Shown: positions 7,271 through 17,209 of the stretch, in pieces | Position numbering within the stretch: the first letter of the stretch is position 1 | How the letters are laid out: each line of letters starts with the position of its first letter | Assembly: GCA_003524305.1 (NCBI GenBank) | Contig: DQHW01000033.1 | Coordinates: 128,454-188,040, forward strand | Source of the DNA: Anaerolineaceae bacterium | Lineage (GTDB): Bacteria > Chloroflexota > Anaerolineae > Anaerolineales > Anaerolineaceae | DNA length: 59,587 nt | Direction of reading: 5' to 3' | Position numbers and translations under genes: made by a program | The notes under the pieces: model-generated | Told to the model about the DNA's origin: nothing | Seen by the model: the letters and a program-made list of their open reading frames with translations, nothing else | Database searches by the model: none

Positions 7271-9634
7271 ATGACCTTTCTACTTTCAAACGAAGTTTTC
7301 AAAATAATCCTTAATTCAGAAAAAGGCACTTTCAGCATTCTGACCGAGGATCAAAACCTGCCAAATATTCAGAATGCCCAATTGACGTTGAAATACAAAG
7401 TTAAAGGGATTGATTATCTATATCCTCTCAAACGTTGGATTTTGACAGACCCGCAGCCAAAAAAGATAGACTGGATGCCCCAAGGCGAGTTGATGGTTTT
7501 AACTTTTGATGTTGGTGAAGATGAATACGGTATAACCTGCCACCTGCAATTTGGAATTCTGCAGGAGTATCCACTGGTGGTATGGAAGGTGGATGTGAGC
7601 AACCAGGGTGACAACGCTGTTGAGATGCAATCCATTGGGCTGTTCGAGCTCAATCCAGTTAACGGTGGAAAAATTGTCTGGCCGGTAGACCGCGCACAAA
7701 AAGACCTGGGATTCTTTTCAAACGGCTGGCAGTCGTGGTCGCCCTCGCAGTGGTACCCCGCGGACGGACGCATGAACGTCAGCAAGTTGGGCGGGCTGCA
7801 ATTGCCCATGATCAACAACCCCGGCACACCGCTGCCTGATGAGAAGGGTCTTTTTTCAAGCGATTTCTTTGCCGTGGTTGGCGACCAGATCGCACGGACC
7901 GGATTCCTTTTGGGCAGTCTCTCTCAGAAAAACCATTTCACTTCCATTTTGGCTGACTTCAACGGAGAACCCGGTTTGCAGATGTGGGCGAATGGCGACA
8001 ACGCCAGGCTTGATGCCGGCTGCAGCATGAGCACGGATTGGGCGGTCTTTAACCCTGTCTTGCTCGATCACCGCGATCCGCTTGAGAAATACCTTGAAGC
8101 AGTGGCGCGCGAGAATCACATCTGTGTGCCTGAAGAATCTCCGACCGGCTGGTGTTCGTGGTATCACTTTTATACCAAGATTTCCGAGCCGATCATCCGT
8201 GAAAACCTGAAGGCGATTGTGGAGCAGCAGGAGACCCTGCCGCTTCAACTGGTGCAGGTGGATGACGGTTTTGAAAGTCAGATTGGCGACTGGTTTACTT
8301 TTAAACCTGAATTCCCGAACGGAGTTGCACCGTTGGCAGCCGAGATCAAACAGGAAGGATTACTGCCGGGTTTGTGGCTGGCGCCTTTCATTTTGCATCC
8401 CAAGGCCGCGATCATTAAGCAGCACCCTGAATGGCTGCTTCGTAAAACCAACGGCAAACCGGTGAACTGCGGATACGTGTGGGGAGCGCTTACCACTGCC
8501 CTGGATTTGACCGTACCTGAAGCGCTGGATTATGCCTGTCGTGTGGTCAAAACAGCTTCAGCAGAGTGGGGCTATCCGTATCTCAAACTCGATTTTCTTT
8601 ACGCGGCCGTGGTGGATTGCCAATATAAAGATCGCACGCTCACGCGCGCACAGGTACTGCGCCGCGGTATGGAAGCCATCCGCAAGGCAGTGGGACAAGA
8701 TGTAACCCTGTTGGGCTGCGGTGCACCGTTCGGCGGTATGCTCGGTCTGGTGGAAGCCATGCGCATCGGTGCGGACGTGAGCGGTGATTGGCAGCCAACC
8801 TTCAACGGCATTCAACTTTTTATCAAAAATGAACCCGCCATGCCGTGTGCGCGCAATTCAATCCGCAACATTATTACGCGCGCCAACTTGCATGGGCATT
8901 GGTGGATCAACGACCCCGACTGCCTGATGATTCGGCCTGACACACACTTAAGTCTGGCAGAGGTGCAATCCCTGGCGAGCGCGATCGCGCTGACGGGCGG
9001 TTCACTTTTGGTTTCTGATGATCTGCCCGGGCTGCCGAAAGATCGGTTGAAGATTGCCGAGTGCCTGCTGCCGATCATGGGCGATCGGGCGAGGGTGGTG
9101 GATTGGTTTGATTCAAGTATGCCATCATTGCTGCGATTGGACCAGTTGAACGAAAGCGGCGAGTGGCACATCCTGACCAAGTTTAACTGGCAGGATAACC
9201 CTAATGACCTGACCTTGTCTGCCGAGGAATACCAATTGCCAGCAGGCGATTACTGGGTCAGCGATTTTTGGAGCGGTAAAACCATATTAGTGAATCAAGA
9301 AGAAAGATCATGGCTTGAGGGGATCGGGGCGCACGGTTGCGCGGTCACTGCCTGGCGCAAAGCGCTGCCGGGTGAAGCTGTTTACCTGGGCAGTGACCTG
9401 CACATCTCGCAAGGGGTTGAGGTGGCAGATTGGAAAGTTGATCACCGAGAGATAAAATTAACAATCCGTTTACCGCGAAAAGCTGAAGGCAGGATCAAGT
9501 TGTGGGTACCTGGCGAGGTGCATTGCGTGAAAGTGAACGAGCAGACAGTAAACGCGCAGACTAATGCCGACGGCATTCTCTCCATCCCGGTAGTAGTGGA
9601 TGGGTTCGCACATGTGATTGTTGAGATGAAGTAA
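7271..9634 (+). CDS. Alpha-galactosidase, glycoside hydrolase family 36
   Basis: 787 residues. The ATG at 7271 is preceded by AAGGAG (7261-7266); an earlier in-frame ATG at 7238 lacks one. Family signatures are the N-terminal beta-sandwich, WCSWYHFYTKISE near residue 300, the nucleophile motif LKLDF with D441, CGAPFGG, and RIGADVSGDW with D502 as likely acid/base. It should hydrolyse terminal alpha-galactosides such as melibiose or raffinose. No signal peptide is present, so it acts inside the cell. No transporter or second sugar enzyme adjoins it, and it ends at a strong bidirectional terminator, so it is probably a single-gene unit. Some relatives in this group act on other alpha-galactosyl or glucosyl substrates, so specificity is open. 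Confidence 0.9.
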   Translation: MTFLLSNEVFKIILNSEKGTFSILTEDQNLPNIQNAQLTLKYKVKGIDYLYPLKRWILTDPQPKKIDWMPQGELMVLTFDVGEDEYGITCHLQFGILQEYPLVVWKVDVSNQGDNAVEMQSIGLFELNPVNGGKIVWPVDRAQKDLGFFSNGWQSWSPSQWYPADGRMNVSKLGGLQLPMINNPGTPLPDEKGLFSSDFFAVVGDQIARTGFLLGSLSQKNHFTSILADFNGEPGLQMWANGDNARLDAGCSMSTDWAVFNPVLLDHRDPLEKYLEAVARENHICVPEESPTGWCSWYHFYTKISEPIIRENLKAIVEQQETLPLQLVQVDDGFESQIGDWFTFKPEFPNGVAPLAAEIKQEGLLPGLWLAPFILHPKAAIIKQHPEWLLRKTNGKPVNCGYVWGALTTALDLTVPEALDYACRVVKTASAEWGYPYLKLDFLYAAVVDCQYKDRTLTRAQVLRRGMEAIRKAVGQDVTLLGCGAPFGGMLGLVEAMRIGADVSGDWQPTFNGIQLFIKNEPAMPCARNSIRNIITRANLHGHWWINDPDCLMIRPDTHLSLAEVQSLASAIALTGGSLLVSDDLPGLPKDRLKIAECLLPIMGDRARVVDWFDSSMPSLLRLDQLNESGEWHILTKFNWQDNPNDLTLSAEEYQLPAGDYWVSDFWSGKTILVNQEERSWLEGIGAHGCAVTAWRKALPGEAVYLGSDLHISQGVEVADWKVDHREIKLTIRLPRKAEGRIKLWVPGEVHCVKVNEQTVNAQTNADGILSIPVVVDGFAHVIVEMK

Positions 9635-9645
9635 AAATATGCAAT

Positions 9646-9694
9646 AAAAAACACCTTGACAAGGTTGCTAATAACCCTTGTCAAGGTGTTTTTT
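9646..9694. terminator. Strong bidirectional terminator
   Basis: Perfect 19-bp stem: 9646-9664 pairs with 9676-9694, with A-run and T-run flanks on both sides. It lies between the convergent alpha-galactosidase and DUF4349 genes and would stop transcription from both. Confidence 0.92.
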
Positions 9695-9705
9695 TAATAC
9701 AATTG

Positions 9706-9743
9706 CATGTCCCCGAATTCTGGTAAAAGAATTCGGGGACATG
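9706..9743. repeat. Perfect 16-bp palindrome with 6-nt loop
   Basis: CATGTCCCCGAATTCT (9706-9721), loop GGTAAA, then its exact reverse complement (9728-9743). No T-tract follows, so it is not an intrinsic terminator. The TGTCCCCGAATTC core resembles palindromic elements seen with REP-associated tyrosine transposases, but no transposase is nearby and this link is only a suggestion. Confidence 0.75.
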
Positions 9744-9786
9744 ATCTTAACGTGGATTTGACTTTTATTGGGGCGCTATGGTCAGG

Positions 9787-10770
9787 TTACTTCATTTCAG
9801 GTGGTTTCTGTGAAGCCATGGCATCGCGCAGGGCTTGTTGGCGGGCGGCTTCTTTGCGTTTGCCGCGTTTGATCAGCCAGCGCACGAAGAAGAAAATGGG
9901 GGCGCCGATGACAATGATGATCGGCAGTACCAAAATGATAAGCCAGATCAAGAATTCGACCAACCCTTTGCCGAAGTTAATCAGGGATTGAACGGCATCA
10001 CGTGCCACACCCTTGGGTTCCCAGCCGGCGATGGTGACGGGGGCGATTGTCTCTTTGGCGACAAGTCTCACACTGATGGCAGACATTGCGGCAGATTGTT
10101 CGTAATATTGCATCTGACCTTTGATGACTTCTATTTGTTCAGTGATGATGATTTTCTGATTGTAAACAGCCAGGGCATCTTCTGTCTTCTCAGCCATATC
10201 ATAGAGCTCTGAGAGTTTGGCGTCAGCTTCTTCAAGATTGCGCAGGCGTGAACCGAGATCGGTGTATTGCTGGGTGACGTCTTCCCCGCTGATGCTTTCA
10301 TTGATGGTGTATTTGCTGGCATCGCCAGACATGTTCTTAATTTGTTCAAGGGCCTGGTCGAGTTTATCGGCTGGCACGCGCACGGTAATGGTGGCTTCCG
10401 GCACTTCCAATCCAGAATTGGTGTAGGCTTTATAAATGTAAGAGGTAACGATATGTCCGCCCATACCGCTGGCCATTTCATTGATGTCGTTCATCGATGC
10501 ACCGGGGTCATCCACGGCGACGGTGAGGTCGGCATTTTTGATGATCATTTGCTTGATTGGGGCGGCAGCGCCAGTTGCAGAATAATCTGCTTTAGTTGAA
10601 GCAGAATCAAAAGCTGCGGCAGGTGCTTCAGGCATTCCCATTTCTTCAGAAACTCCGCTGGCGGCATAATTATCGTATGAACGGGATTCTTCAGGTGATG
10701 CAGCCTTGGCGCAGGCGCTCAACACAAAACATAAAATTACGATTGCGGCGATCAGTGATTTCTTGGTCAT
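9787..10770 (-). CDS. DUF4349 domain lipoprotein
   Basis: 327 residues. A lipoprotein signal peptide ends in the lipobox LSAC with C20. The DUF4349 domain spans about residues 75-265: KNADLTVAVDDPGASMNDI, an RVPADKLDQALEQI motif, then the coiled-coil stretch YTDLGSRLRNLEEADAKLSEL. A transmembrane segment at ~268-295 and a basic cytoplasmic tail finish it. An N-terminal lipid plus a C-terminal helix would put the domain at the outer face of the cytoplasmic membrane. The family has no established biochemical role. The ATG has GAGGAG upstream. It ends at the bidirectional terminator shared with the alpha-galactosidase. Confidence 0.88.
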   Translation of the reverse strand: MTKKSLIAAIVILCFVLSACAKAASPEESRSYDNYAASGVSEEMGMPEAPAAAFDSASTKADYSATGAAAPIKQMIIKNADLTVAVDDPGASMNDINEMASGMGGHIVTSYIYKAYTNSGLEVPEATITVRVPADKLDQALEQIKNMSGDASKYTINESISGEDVTQQYTDLGSRLRNLEEADAKLSELYDMAEKTEDALAVYNQKIIITEQIEVIKGQMQYYEQSAAMSAISVRLVAKETIAPVTIAGWEPKGVARDAVQSLINFGKGLVEFLIWLIILVLPIIIVIGAPIFFFVRWLIKRGKRKEAARQQALRDAMASQKPPEMK

Positions 10771-10851
10771 GTTCTCCTCCTTGATACTCTCATTTGATTA
10801 TACACATTTCTCTGCACTCATGACGCACCAGGGAGGAAAAAGGTTCCGTGC

Positions 10852-11580
10852 TTACCAGCCGTCCGCGAGGCGGAGGCCTTCTTTCTCGGGCAAACCTGCT
10901 GCGTATATACGCTGTTGCACGGCAGCGATATCATATTCCACACGGGTGATGCGCCATACGGAGGTTTCGGGGTCAAATAGACCGTATGAGGCGCGCGGGT
11001 CTCTATCTCGTGGTTGGCCGACCGACCCGGGGTTGAGGATGGCGCGGCCGGTAATTTGCATTTCCTGGTTGCCTTCATGGATGGTGCGGATGATCTTGTC
11101 TCCATTGGCATCCATGGTGAATGAGATCGGTAGATGCGAATGGCCCACAAATGCCAGGGGAGTGCTGAACTGCGAAAAATTCATCATAGCCACGAAAGGT
11201 TCCACCAGGTATTCCCACATGGGGTGTCTGGGACTGCCGTGAGTGAGGGTTTCGGTCTGGGTGATGTGTTTTTCGCGCAGCCGGGTTAAAAATTTCATGT
11301 TTTCTGGTTTCAAAATGTCGCGTGTGAAACGGACGGAGGTTTCGGCGTCATCGTTAAATTTTTCAATGTTGCGGCTGGTGATCACGGCATCATCATGATT
11401 GCCCTTAATGCAGGTGAGGTGCGGCAGTGCGCGGATGCGCTCCACACACTCATTGGGGTCTGGACCGTATCCGACCAGGTCACCGAGACACCAAACAGCA
11501 TCAACCGTTCCTGCGGAGGCTAAAACGGCTTCGAGGGCGGTGAAATTTCCATGAACATCAGAGATTACCAATATTTTCAT
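10852..11580 (-). CDS. Calcineurin-like metallophosphoesterase (YfcE/MJ0936 type)
   Basis: 242 residues. The dimetal phosphoesterase motifs appear in order: SDVHGN (residues 7-12), GDLVGYGPDPNECV, GNHDDAV, a single His in LTHGSPRHP, and GHSHLP. This is the small bacterial phosphodiesterase type, typically active in vitro on bis-p-nitrophenyl phosphate or cyclic nucleotides. The physiological substrate cannot be read from sequence. It lies 81 bp upstream of the DUF4349 lipoprotein gene on the same strand, so cotranscription is possible. Confidence 0.92.
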   Translation of the reverse strand: MKILVISDVHGNFTALEAVLASAGTVDAVWCLGDLVGYGPDPNECVERIRALPHLTCIKGNHDDAVITSRNIEKFNDDAETSVRFTRDILKPENMKFLTRLREKHITQTETLTHGSPRHPMWEYLVEPFVAMMNFSQFSTPLAFVGHSHLPISFTMDANGDKIIRTIHEGNQEMQITGRAILNPGSVGQPRDRDPRASYGLFDPETSVWRITRVEYDIAAVQQRIYAAGLPEKEGLRLADGW

Positions 11581-11615
11581 AACTGCCTGTAAAAAAATCT
11601 TTTTTTCTCTAATTA

Positions 11616-11670
11616 TCCCCTCTCCCCTGCACCCCTCTCCCAGGCTTGGGAGAGGGGATGGGGGTGAGGG
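11616..11670. repeat. CCCCTCTCCCA-type palindromic repeat
   Basis: CCCCTCTCCCA (11632-11642) pairs exactly with TGGGAGAGGGG (11647-11657), loop GGCT, and the arms extend imperfectly on both sides to CCCCTCTCCC and GGGGGTGAGGG. Similar mirror-like palindromes are dispersed in many filamentous bacteria and Chloroflexota. It is the main content of the 210-bp gap before the methionine operon. There is no coding potential. Confidence 0.75.
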
Positions 11671-11790
11671 AACATCTTTGCATTATTTTTTGCTAATGTA
11701 ACCAATTGAAGAAATCATAAAAATGTATTTTAATCATTACTATTTGATGTGTTATCCACTATTTTATTTTAGCTCTAATTTGGAGGAATG

Positions 11791-13662
11791 TCAGGAATTC
11801 CCTCTGATTTGTTCGATGATCTCGGCGGCGTGATCAAAACGAGAGAAGGCTGGCATCAGGTAAACGCCCTGCACTTTGTCTTTGATTTGTTCCACCAATT
11901 CAACGGTTAAGCGGATGCCTGCTTTGGCGCCCAGGGTTCCGCTTTCGGCCATCTGTTGATGCACTTCGGCGGGGATGTCGATGCCGGGAACTTCCTGCTG
12001 AAGAAAAGCCGCATGGCGGGCGCTGGCCAGGGGCAGCAGCCCTGCAATGAGCGGGATGGGAAGTTTGCCGTCTTCTCGTTCGTAAGCTTCATGGAAGCGA
12101 GCCACCAGGTCAGGGTTGTAGATGGGCTGCGTGAGGATGAAATCTGCTCCAGCTTTGATCTTGCGGCGCAGATTCTTCAATTCGCTTTCCATATCGACCG
12201 GGTTGAGATTGAGGGCGCAGCCAACAAAAAAGTTGGTGGGCTGGCCGATCTCGGTGCCGGCGTGGTCGAGACCAGCATTAAAACCCTGCTTGATCAATTT
12301 GATCAGACCAGAAGGCACCAGGTCGTAATTGTCATTGGCGCCGGGGTAATCCCCAATGGAAGTCGGGTCGCCCATCACCACGAATATATTGCGCACTTCA
12401 AGCGCGTGAGCCGCGAGCAAGTCACCTTGCACACGCAGCAAGTTGCGTCCGCGGGTGGGGAAGTGCAGCGTGGTTTCAACGCCCACCTTGCGTTGTACGA
12501 GGCTGCAAACCGCCCATGGACTCATGCGCATGCGCGCCATGGGGCTGTCAGCCACATCAATCACATCCGCGCCGGCTTGACAAAGCAGACTGGCACCAGC
12601 GATCAACTTACCGGTTGAGAGTCCTCGTGGGGGATCCATCTCGACGGCGATCACGAATTTGCCGTCTCGCAGCTTTTGCGCCATTTGGGTGGGTGGAAAG
12701 ACTTCTTCAGACTCTTGTTCAGTCTGACTTTTATCGGTGTCACGCTTGGCGATCACTTCGACAGAGGTTGTGACTTCGATCTTGTCTGCCATGGCTTTGA
12801 TGTGGGCAGGGGTAGTTCCGCAGCATCCGCCAATCACACAGGCGCCAGCCTGCCAGAAAGAAACTGCGTAATCGCCGAAATAATCAGGTCCGGCGGAATA
12901 CATGATGCGGCCTTCGACCTGTTCAGGCCAGCCCGCGTTGGGCATGACCGAGAAAAGACCTTCAGGCAGTGCGGATTTCATCTGTTTGAGGATATTAAGT
13001 AATTGGTTTGGCCCACCCGAGCAGTTTATGCCGATGATATCTGCTCCGGCCTCATGGATGCCTTTTGCCACCTTTGCGGGGGAATCTCCGAGCAGGGTGC
13101 GGTTGTCGCGGGTGAAGGTCATTGATGCGACCACTGGCAGTTTGGGGGCAACCGATTTGGAGGCTTTGACGGCTTCAATAACTTCATGCAGGTCGGTCAT
13201 GGTTTCAATGATAATCAGATCCACACCGGCTGCGGAAAGGGCCGAGATCTGCTCTTCAAAGGCAGCACGGGCTTCATCAACCTGAACGCGGCCAAAAGGC
13301 GCCAGCGGTACACCCAGCGGACCAACATCCCCGGCGATCAATATCTCTTTAAAAGAAGCGAGCACAGCGCGCCGGGCAAGTTCCACACCGGCGGCGTTGA
13401 TCTTAACCAGGTTATCTGCCAATCCGTGGCGGCCAAGCTTATAGCGGTTGGCACCAAACGTGTTGGTCTGAATGATCTGGGCGCCGGCCTCGATGTATTC
13501 ACGGTGCAGGTCGGCCACCAGTCCGGGGTGGCTGAGGTTGAGACAGTCGAAACAACCCTCATAGGTGATGCCGCGTGAGTGCAGCATGGTGCCCATGGCG
13601 CCATCCGAGAGCAGGGGTCTGCCGGTTTTTAACCTATCGAGCAGCGATAATTTATCGGTCAT
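11791..13662 (-). CDS. Homocysteine S-methyltransferase / methylenetetrahydrofolate reductase fusion
   Basis: 623 residues, YitJ-like. Residues 1-~300 are a homocysteine-methyltransferase domain with DGAMGT near the start and zinc ligands C214 (GINCSGGP) and C280/C281 (GGCCGTTPAH). Residues ~335-623 are a MetF-type reductase (FVIAVEMDPPRG, VMGDP, DFILTQPIYNP). The reductase makes 5-methyl-THF. The N-terminal domain probably aids methyl transfer to homocysteine, though in homologues its contribution is uncertain. It overlaps the metH stop by 4 bp (ATGA), so the two are translationally coupled and both sit under the SAM riboswitch. Together they supply and use the methyl group for methionine. 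Confidence 0.92.
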   Translation of the reverse strand: MTDKLSLLDRLKTGRPLLSDGAMGTMLHSRGITYEGCFDCLNLSHPGLVADLHREYIEAGAQIIQTNTFGANRYKLGRHGLADNLVKINAAGVELARRAVLASFKEILIAGDVGPLGVPLAPFGRVQVDEARAAFEEQISALSAAGVDLIIIETMTDLHEVIEAVKASKSVAPKLPVVASMTFTRDNRTLLGDSPAKVAKGIHEAGADIIGINCSGGPNQLLNILKQMKSALPEGLFSVMPNAGWPEQVEGRIMYSAGPDYFGDYAVSFWQAGACVIGGCCGTTPAHIKAMADKIEVTTSVEVIAKRDTDKSQTEQESEEVFPPTQMAQKLRDGKFVIAVEMDPPRGLSTGKLIAGASLLCQAGADVIDVADSPMARMRMSPWAVCSLVQRKVGVETTLHFPTRGRNLLRVQGDLLAAHALEVRNIFVVMGDPTSIGDYPGANDNYDLVPSGLIKLIKQGFNAGLDHAGTEIGQPTNFFVGCALNLNPVDMESELKNLRRKIKAGADFILTQPIYNPDLVARFHEAYEREDGKLPIPLIAGLLPLASARHAAFLQQEVPGIDIPAEVHQQMAESGTLGAKAGIRLTVELVEQIKDKVQGVYLMPAFSRFDHAAEIIEQIRGNS

Positions 13663-16600
13663 GAGTCTTTAGCCCTCATCAATTGATCCACACGAGATTC
13701 GCCGATGTTGTAGTAGGTGGCGTCGGGGTGATGCACGATGATGGCGCAGGTTGATTCTTCAGGCACCATTTGGAATCCGCTGGTCAGCTTCATTGCCAGT
13801 TCTTTTTCGGCTGGCAGCAAGTCAAACACACGGCGGTGGTCTGATGTTTCAGGGATGGCCGGGTAGCCCCAGGAATAGCGTTTTCCCTGGTCTTTGGGCA
13901 GACCCAGTTCGTTGATTATGTGAGCGTGTAAATAATCCGCGGTGGCTTCGGCAGTTTGGACGGCCAAACCGTGGACGAAATAGGCTTCGGTATAATCCGC
14001 AGCGGATTGAAGTTTTTCAAAGCGGTCTGTGGCAGCCTGACCGACGGTGACCACCTGAAAGGCGACTACATCCATCTTGCCGGAATCCACTGGGGTAAAA
14101 TAATCTGCGAGACATAAAGATTCGCCGCCCAACTGGCGCGGGAAGTGGAAGCGTTCGAGGGGTTTGGGAGAACCGGCTTGAACGGAAGCGGGATCGTAAA
14201 CAATCAGGTCATTACCCTCCGCCTGGGCAGGCCAATAGCCGTAGACAGCCTGGGGTACAAGCCATTTCTCAGCCAGCGCTTCACGCGTCATTTTATCCAA
14301 CCGTGCTTCAAACTCTTTTTCGAGCGCCACCCATTCTTCACCATGGGTGTTTCTGGCACCCCATGAGAGACGGTAAAGCTCATTCTTGGGCAGATGCTTG
14401 AATACAATCTCCAACGGCATGCTGCGCACCACTTTGGCACCCCACCAGGGCGCCGTTGGGATAAGCGCTGCCGGTTTGATGTTGGAACGGGCAGCAGTAA
14501 CTTCCTTTTTTACTTCATTGGCGGCGCGTTCATGTTCCATATTGGATTCACGCTTGATCTTTTCAATGATCTCTTGTTTGGTGTCGGGTGCAGACAGTGC
14601 ATCCATGGTAGAGAGGCCTTCGAAAGCGTCTTTACAATAGAAGACACCCGGTTCGTAGAGCTTTTGATCGTCGGTCATCAAAATGCGGCGTCCGAAGCGT
14701 TCGTTGATGGCTGCACCGCCGATGAGCACCGGAAATTTGAGTCCGCGGCGCTGGAGTTCGTTGATGATCAGCGGCATTTGTTTGGATGTGCTGACCAGCA
14801 AAGCACTGAGACCGATGGCATCCGCGTTAATTTCGACCGCTTTTGCGATAATGGTTTCGGCAGGTACCTGTTTGCCGAGATCCACCACGGTATAGCCGTT
14901 GTTGGAGAGGATGGTCTTGACCAGATTCTTGCCGATGTCGTGTACATCCCCGTAAACGGTGGCAAGCACCAGTGTGCCCTTGGTGGAACCTTCCAGCCGT
15001 TCGAGATAATTTTCAAGATGTGAAACGGTTTTCTTCATCACTTCAGCAGATTGCAGCACGAAGGGCAGAATCAGTTCACCTGAACCAAATTTGTCGCCAA
15101 CTTCTTTCATGGCAGGCAGCAGGATGCTGTTTAAGATTTCAACGGCGCGTTCGCCGCGGGTTTGGTTGGCGGCGGTCTGGGCGACCAGTTCATCTACATC
15201 GGCTTCGACGTCGTCTTTGACGCGGTGGACGATCTTCCAGGCCAGACGTTCGCCGGTGTTCATTTTGCTTAATTCTTCCTGCTGGGCATCCACTTTGACA
15301 GCAGCCGGGCCGGCGGCTGTGAAGTGTTCAATCAAAGTCGAAAGGGCATCAGGCTTGCGGTTGAAGATCAGGTCTTCGGTAAGCTGACGCTCTTCTCTTG
15401 AGATTTCGGAATAAGGCGTTATGGTGGCGGGGTTGACAATAGCCATATCCAACCCGGCCTGGACGGAGTGGTAAAGCATGACGCTGTTGATGATGGCGCG
15501 CGCGTTGGGCTGCAAACCGAATGAGACGTTGCTTACACCTAGAGACGTGAGCACACCGGGCAGGGCTTCTTTAATAAGGGTGATCCCTTTGATGGTCTCG
15601 ATGGCCGAATTAACAAATTCATCAGAGCCGGTGGCCAGGGTAAAGGTGAGATCGTCGAAGGCAAGGTCTTCGGCGCGCAGGCCGTGTTCGTTGACGGCAA
15701 TATCGTAAATGCGTTTGGCAACTTCAAGCTTGCGCTCGGCAGTTTTGGCCATGCCCTGTTCGTCAATGGTTAAGACGATGACGGCGGCATTATATTTTTT
15801 GGCGAGGGCGAAAATCTTATCCGCTTTTTCACGGCCGCCTTCAAGGTGGGTCGAGTTGATCAGGCAGCGGCCAGGTGTGTTCTTGAGCGCCATTTCGAGC
15901 ACATCCAGTTCGGTGGTGTCAATCACCAGCGGCAGACGGATGATGGGGGCCAGGCTCTTAATCAATTTATACATGGTGTCGACTTCATCTGCGCGTTCAG
16001 TGAGGGCAACGCACAGGTCGAGGGCGTGGCCTCCGCTTTTCATTTGTGAACGCGCCAGACTAAGCATAGAATCGTAGTCATTATCCAGCACCATCTTCTT
16101 GAAGTTGCGGCTGCCCTGGGTGTTGAGGCGTTCGGCAATAAAGAAGGGACGCGGTTCTTGCTGCATTGGCTGAGATTGGATGGAGGAGGACAGCATGGGC
16201 GTGGATTCCACCGGGCGGGCAACAGGTTTGAGTGTGCTGACCCGGTCTACCAATTTCTTGAGATGTTCGGGGGTGGTGCCGCAGCATCCGCCGACCACGT
16301 TGATGCCATGTTTTTCGGCGAATTCGTAGAGCGTATCTGCGAAAGGCCCAGGTTCAAGCGGATAGACGGCCTGACCGTCTACATTTAAAGGAAGGCCGGC
16401 ATTGGGAATGCAGGAAACAGGCAGGTGAGAGTTCTCACCAAGATATGTGATGGGTTCACGCATGAAATCGGGACCAGTGGAGCAGTTCAGCCCGATGACG
16501 TCTATGTTCATGTTTTCGAGGATGGCAAGCACCGCGGAGATATCCGTGCCAAGCAGCATACGCCCGGTGGTATCCAGCGTTACCTGTGCCTGAATGGGCA

Positions 16601-17186
16601 GTGACTTGCCGGTCTTTTCAAAGGCTTCATAAATCGCTAGGATGGTTGTTTTGACCTCGAGGATGTCTTGCGAGGTTTCGATGATGATCAGGTCCACGCC
16701 GCCTTCGATGAGGGCGGTGGCTTGTTCGCAGAAGAGGGCGCGCAGTTCATCCACGCTGATGTCTGAAAGTTCGGGGTCGTTCATCGAGGGTAGCTTGCCG
16801 GAGGGACCAATGGAACCGGCCACGAAGCGCGGCTGTTCGGGGGTGGAGAATTCGTCTGCGCATTTGCGTGCCAATCTGGCAGCGGCCATGTTGATCTCGG
16901 TCACGCGGTCTCCCAATCCATATTCGCCCAGGGTGAGGCGGTTCGAGCGGAAGGTGCAAGTCTCGACCACATCCACGCCGGCAGCGAGGAAGGAACGGTG
17001 TACTTTTTCAACCGCCTGTGGGTAAGAAATCACCAGGAAGTCGTTGCAGCCCATGGTTTTTTCACCGCCAAAGTGTTCAGCAGTCAGGTTCTGGATTTGC
17101 AAGTTGGTACCCATCGCTCCATCAAAGACCATGATCTTTTTCTGGATTGCGTCGAGGTAGGAACGATTGGTGTAAGTGCGTTTCAT
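13659..17186 (-). CDS. metH: Cobalamin-dependent methionine synthase
   Basis: 1175 residues, close to the ~1227 of E. coli MetH, with all four modules in order. The homocysteine domain has zinc ligands C235 and C301/C302 (NCSTGP, GGCCGTTPEH). The pterin-binding domain starts at ~345 (RLNTQGSRNFKKM; SNVSFGL). The cobalamin domain has the lower-ligand motif D747-V-H749-D-I-G. The C-terminal SAM-dependent activation domain ends with HPDATYYNIGES. The enzyme moves methyl from methyl-THF to homocysteine via B12. AGGGAG precedes the ATG. Expression should be shut off by SAM through the riboswitch in its leader. B12 must be imported or made elsewhere; no cob or btu gene is in the window. Confidence 0.97.
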   Translation of the reverse strand: MKRTYTNRSYLDAIQKKIMVFDGAMGTNLQIQNLTAEHFGGEKTMGCNDFLVISYPQAVEKVHRSFLAAGVDVVETCTFRSNRLTLGEYGLGDRVTEINMAAARLARKCADEFSTPEQPRFVAGSIGPSGKLPSMNDPELSDISVDELRALFCEQATALIEGGVDLIIIETSQDILEVKTTILAIYEAFEKTGKSLPIQAQVTLDTTGRMLLGTDISAVLAILENMNIDVIGLNCSTGPDFMREPITYLGENSHLPVSCIPNAGLPLNVDGQAVYPLEPGPFADTLYEFAEKHGINVVGGCCGTTPEHLKKLVDRVSTLKPVARPVESTPMLSSSIQSQPMQQEPRPFFIAERLNTQGSRNFKKMVLDNDYDSMLSLARSQMKSGGHALDLCVALTERADEVDTMYKLIKSLAPIIRLPLVIDTTELDVLEMALKNTPGRCLINSTHLEGGREKADKIFALAKKYNAAVIVLTIDEQGMAKTAERKLEVAKRIYDIAVNEHGLRAEDLAFDDLTFTLATGSDEFVNSAIETIKGITLIKEALPGVLTSLGVSNVSFGLQPNARAIINSVMLYHSVQAGLDMAIVNPATITPYSEISREERQLTEDLIFNRKPDALSTLIEHFTAAGPAAVKVDAQQEELSKMNTGERLAWKIVHRVKDDVEADVDELVAQTAANQTRGERAVEILNSILLPAMKEVGDKFGSGELILPFVLQSAEVMKKTVSHLENYLERLEGSTKGTLVLATVYGDVHDIGKNLVKTILSNNGYTVVDLGKQVPAETIIAKAVEINADAIGLSALLVSTSKQMPLIINELQRRGLKFPVLIGGAAINERFGRRILMTDDQKLYEPGVFYCKDAFEGLSTMDALSAPDTKQEIIEKIKRESNMEHERAANEVKKEVTAARSNIKPAALIPTAPWWGAKVVRSMPLEIVFKHLPKNELYRLSWGARNTHGEEWVALEKEFEARLDKMTREALAEKWLVPQAVYGYWPAQAEGNDLIVYDPASVQAGSPKPLERFHFPRQLGGESLCLADYFTPVDSGKMDVVAFQVVTVGQAATDRFEKLQSAADYTEAYFVHGLAVQTAEATADYLHAHIINELGLPKDQGKRYSWGYPAIPETSDHRRVFDLLPAEKELAMKLTSGFQMVPEESTCAIIVHHPDATYYNIGESRVDQLMRAKDS

Positions 17187-17209
17187 GGCGGTCTCCCTGG
17201 TGACGGATT

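Noticed and set aside
10706..11242. 178-codon plus-strand open frame
   Set aside because: It runs opposite the metallophosphoesterase, starts inside the DUF4349 gene's 5' end and has no ribosome site or domain pattern.
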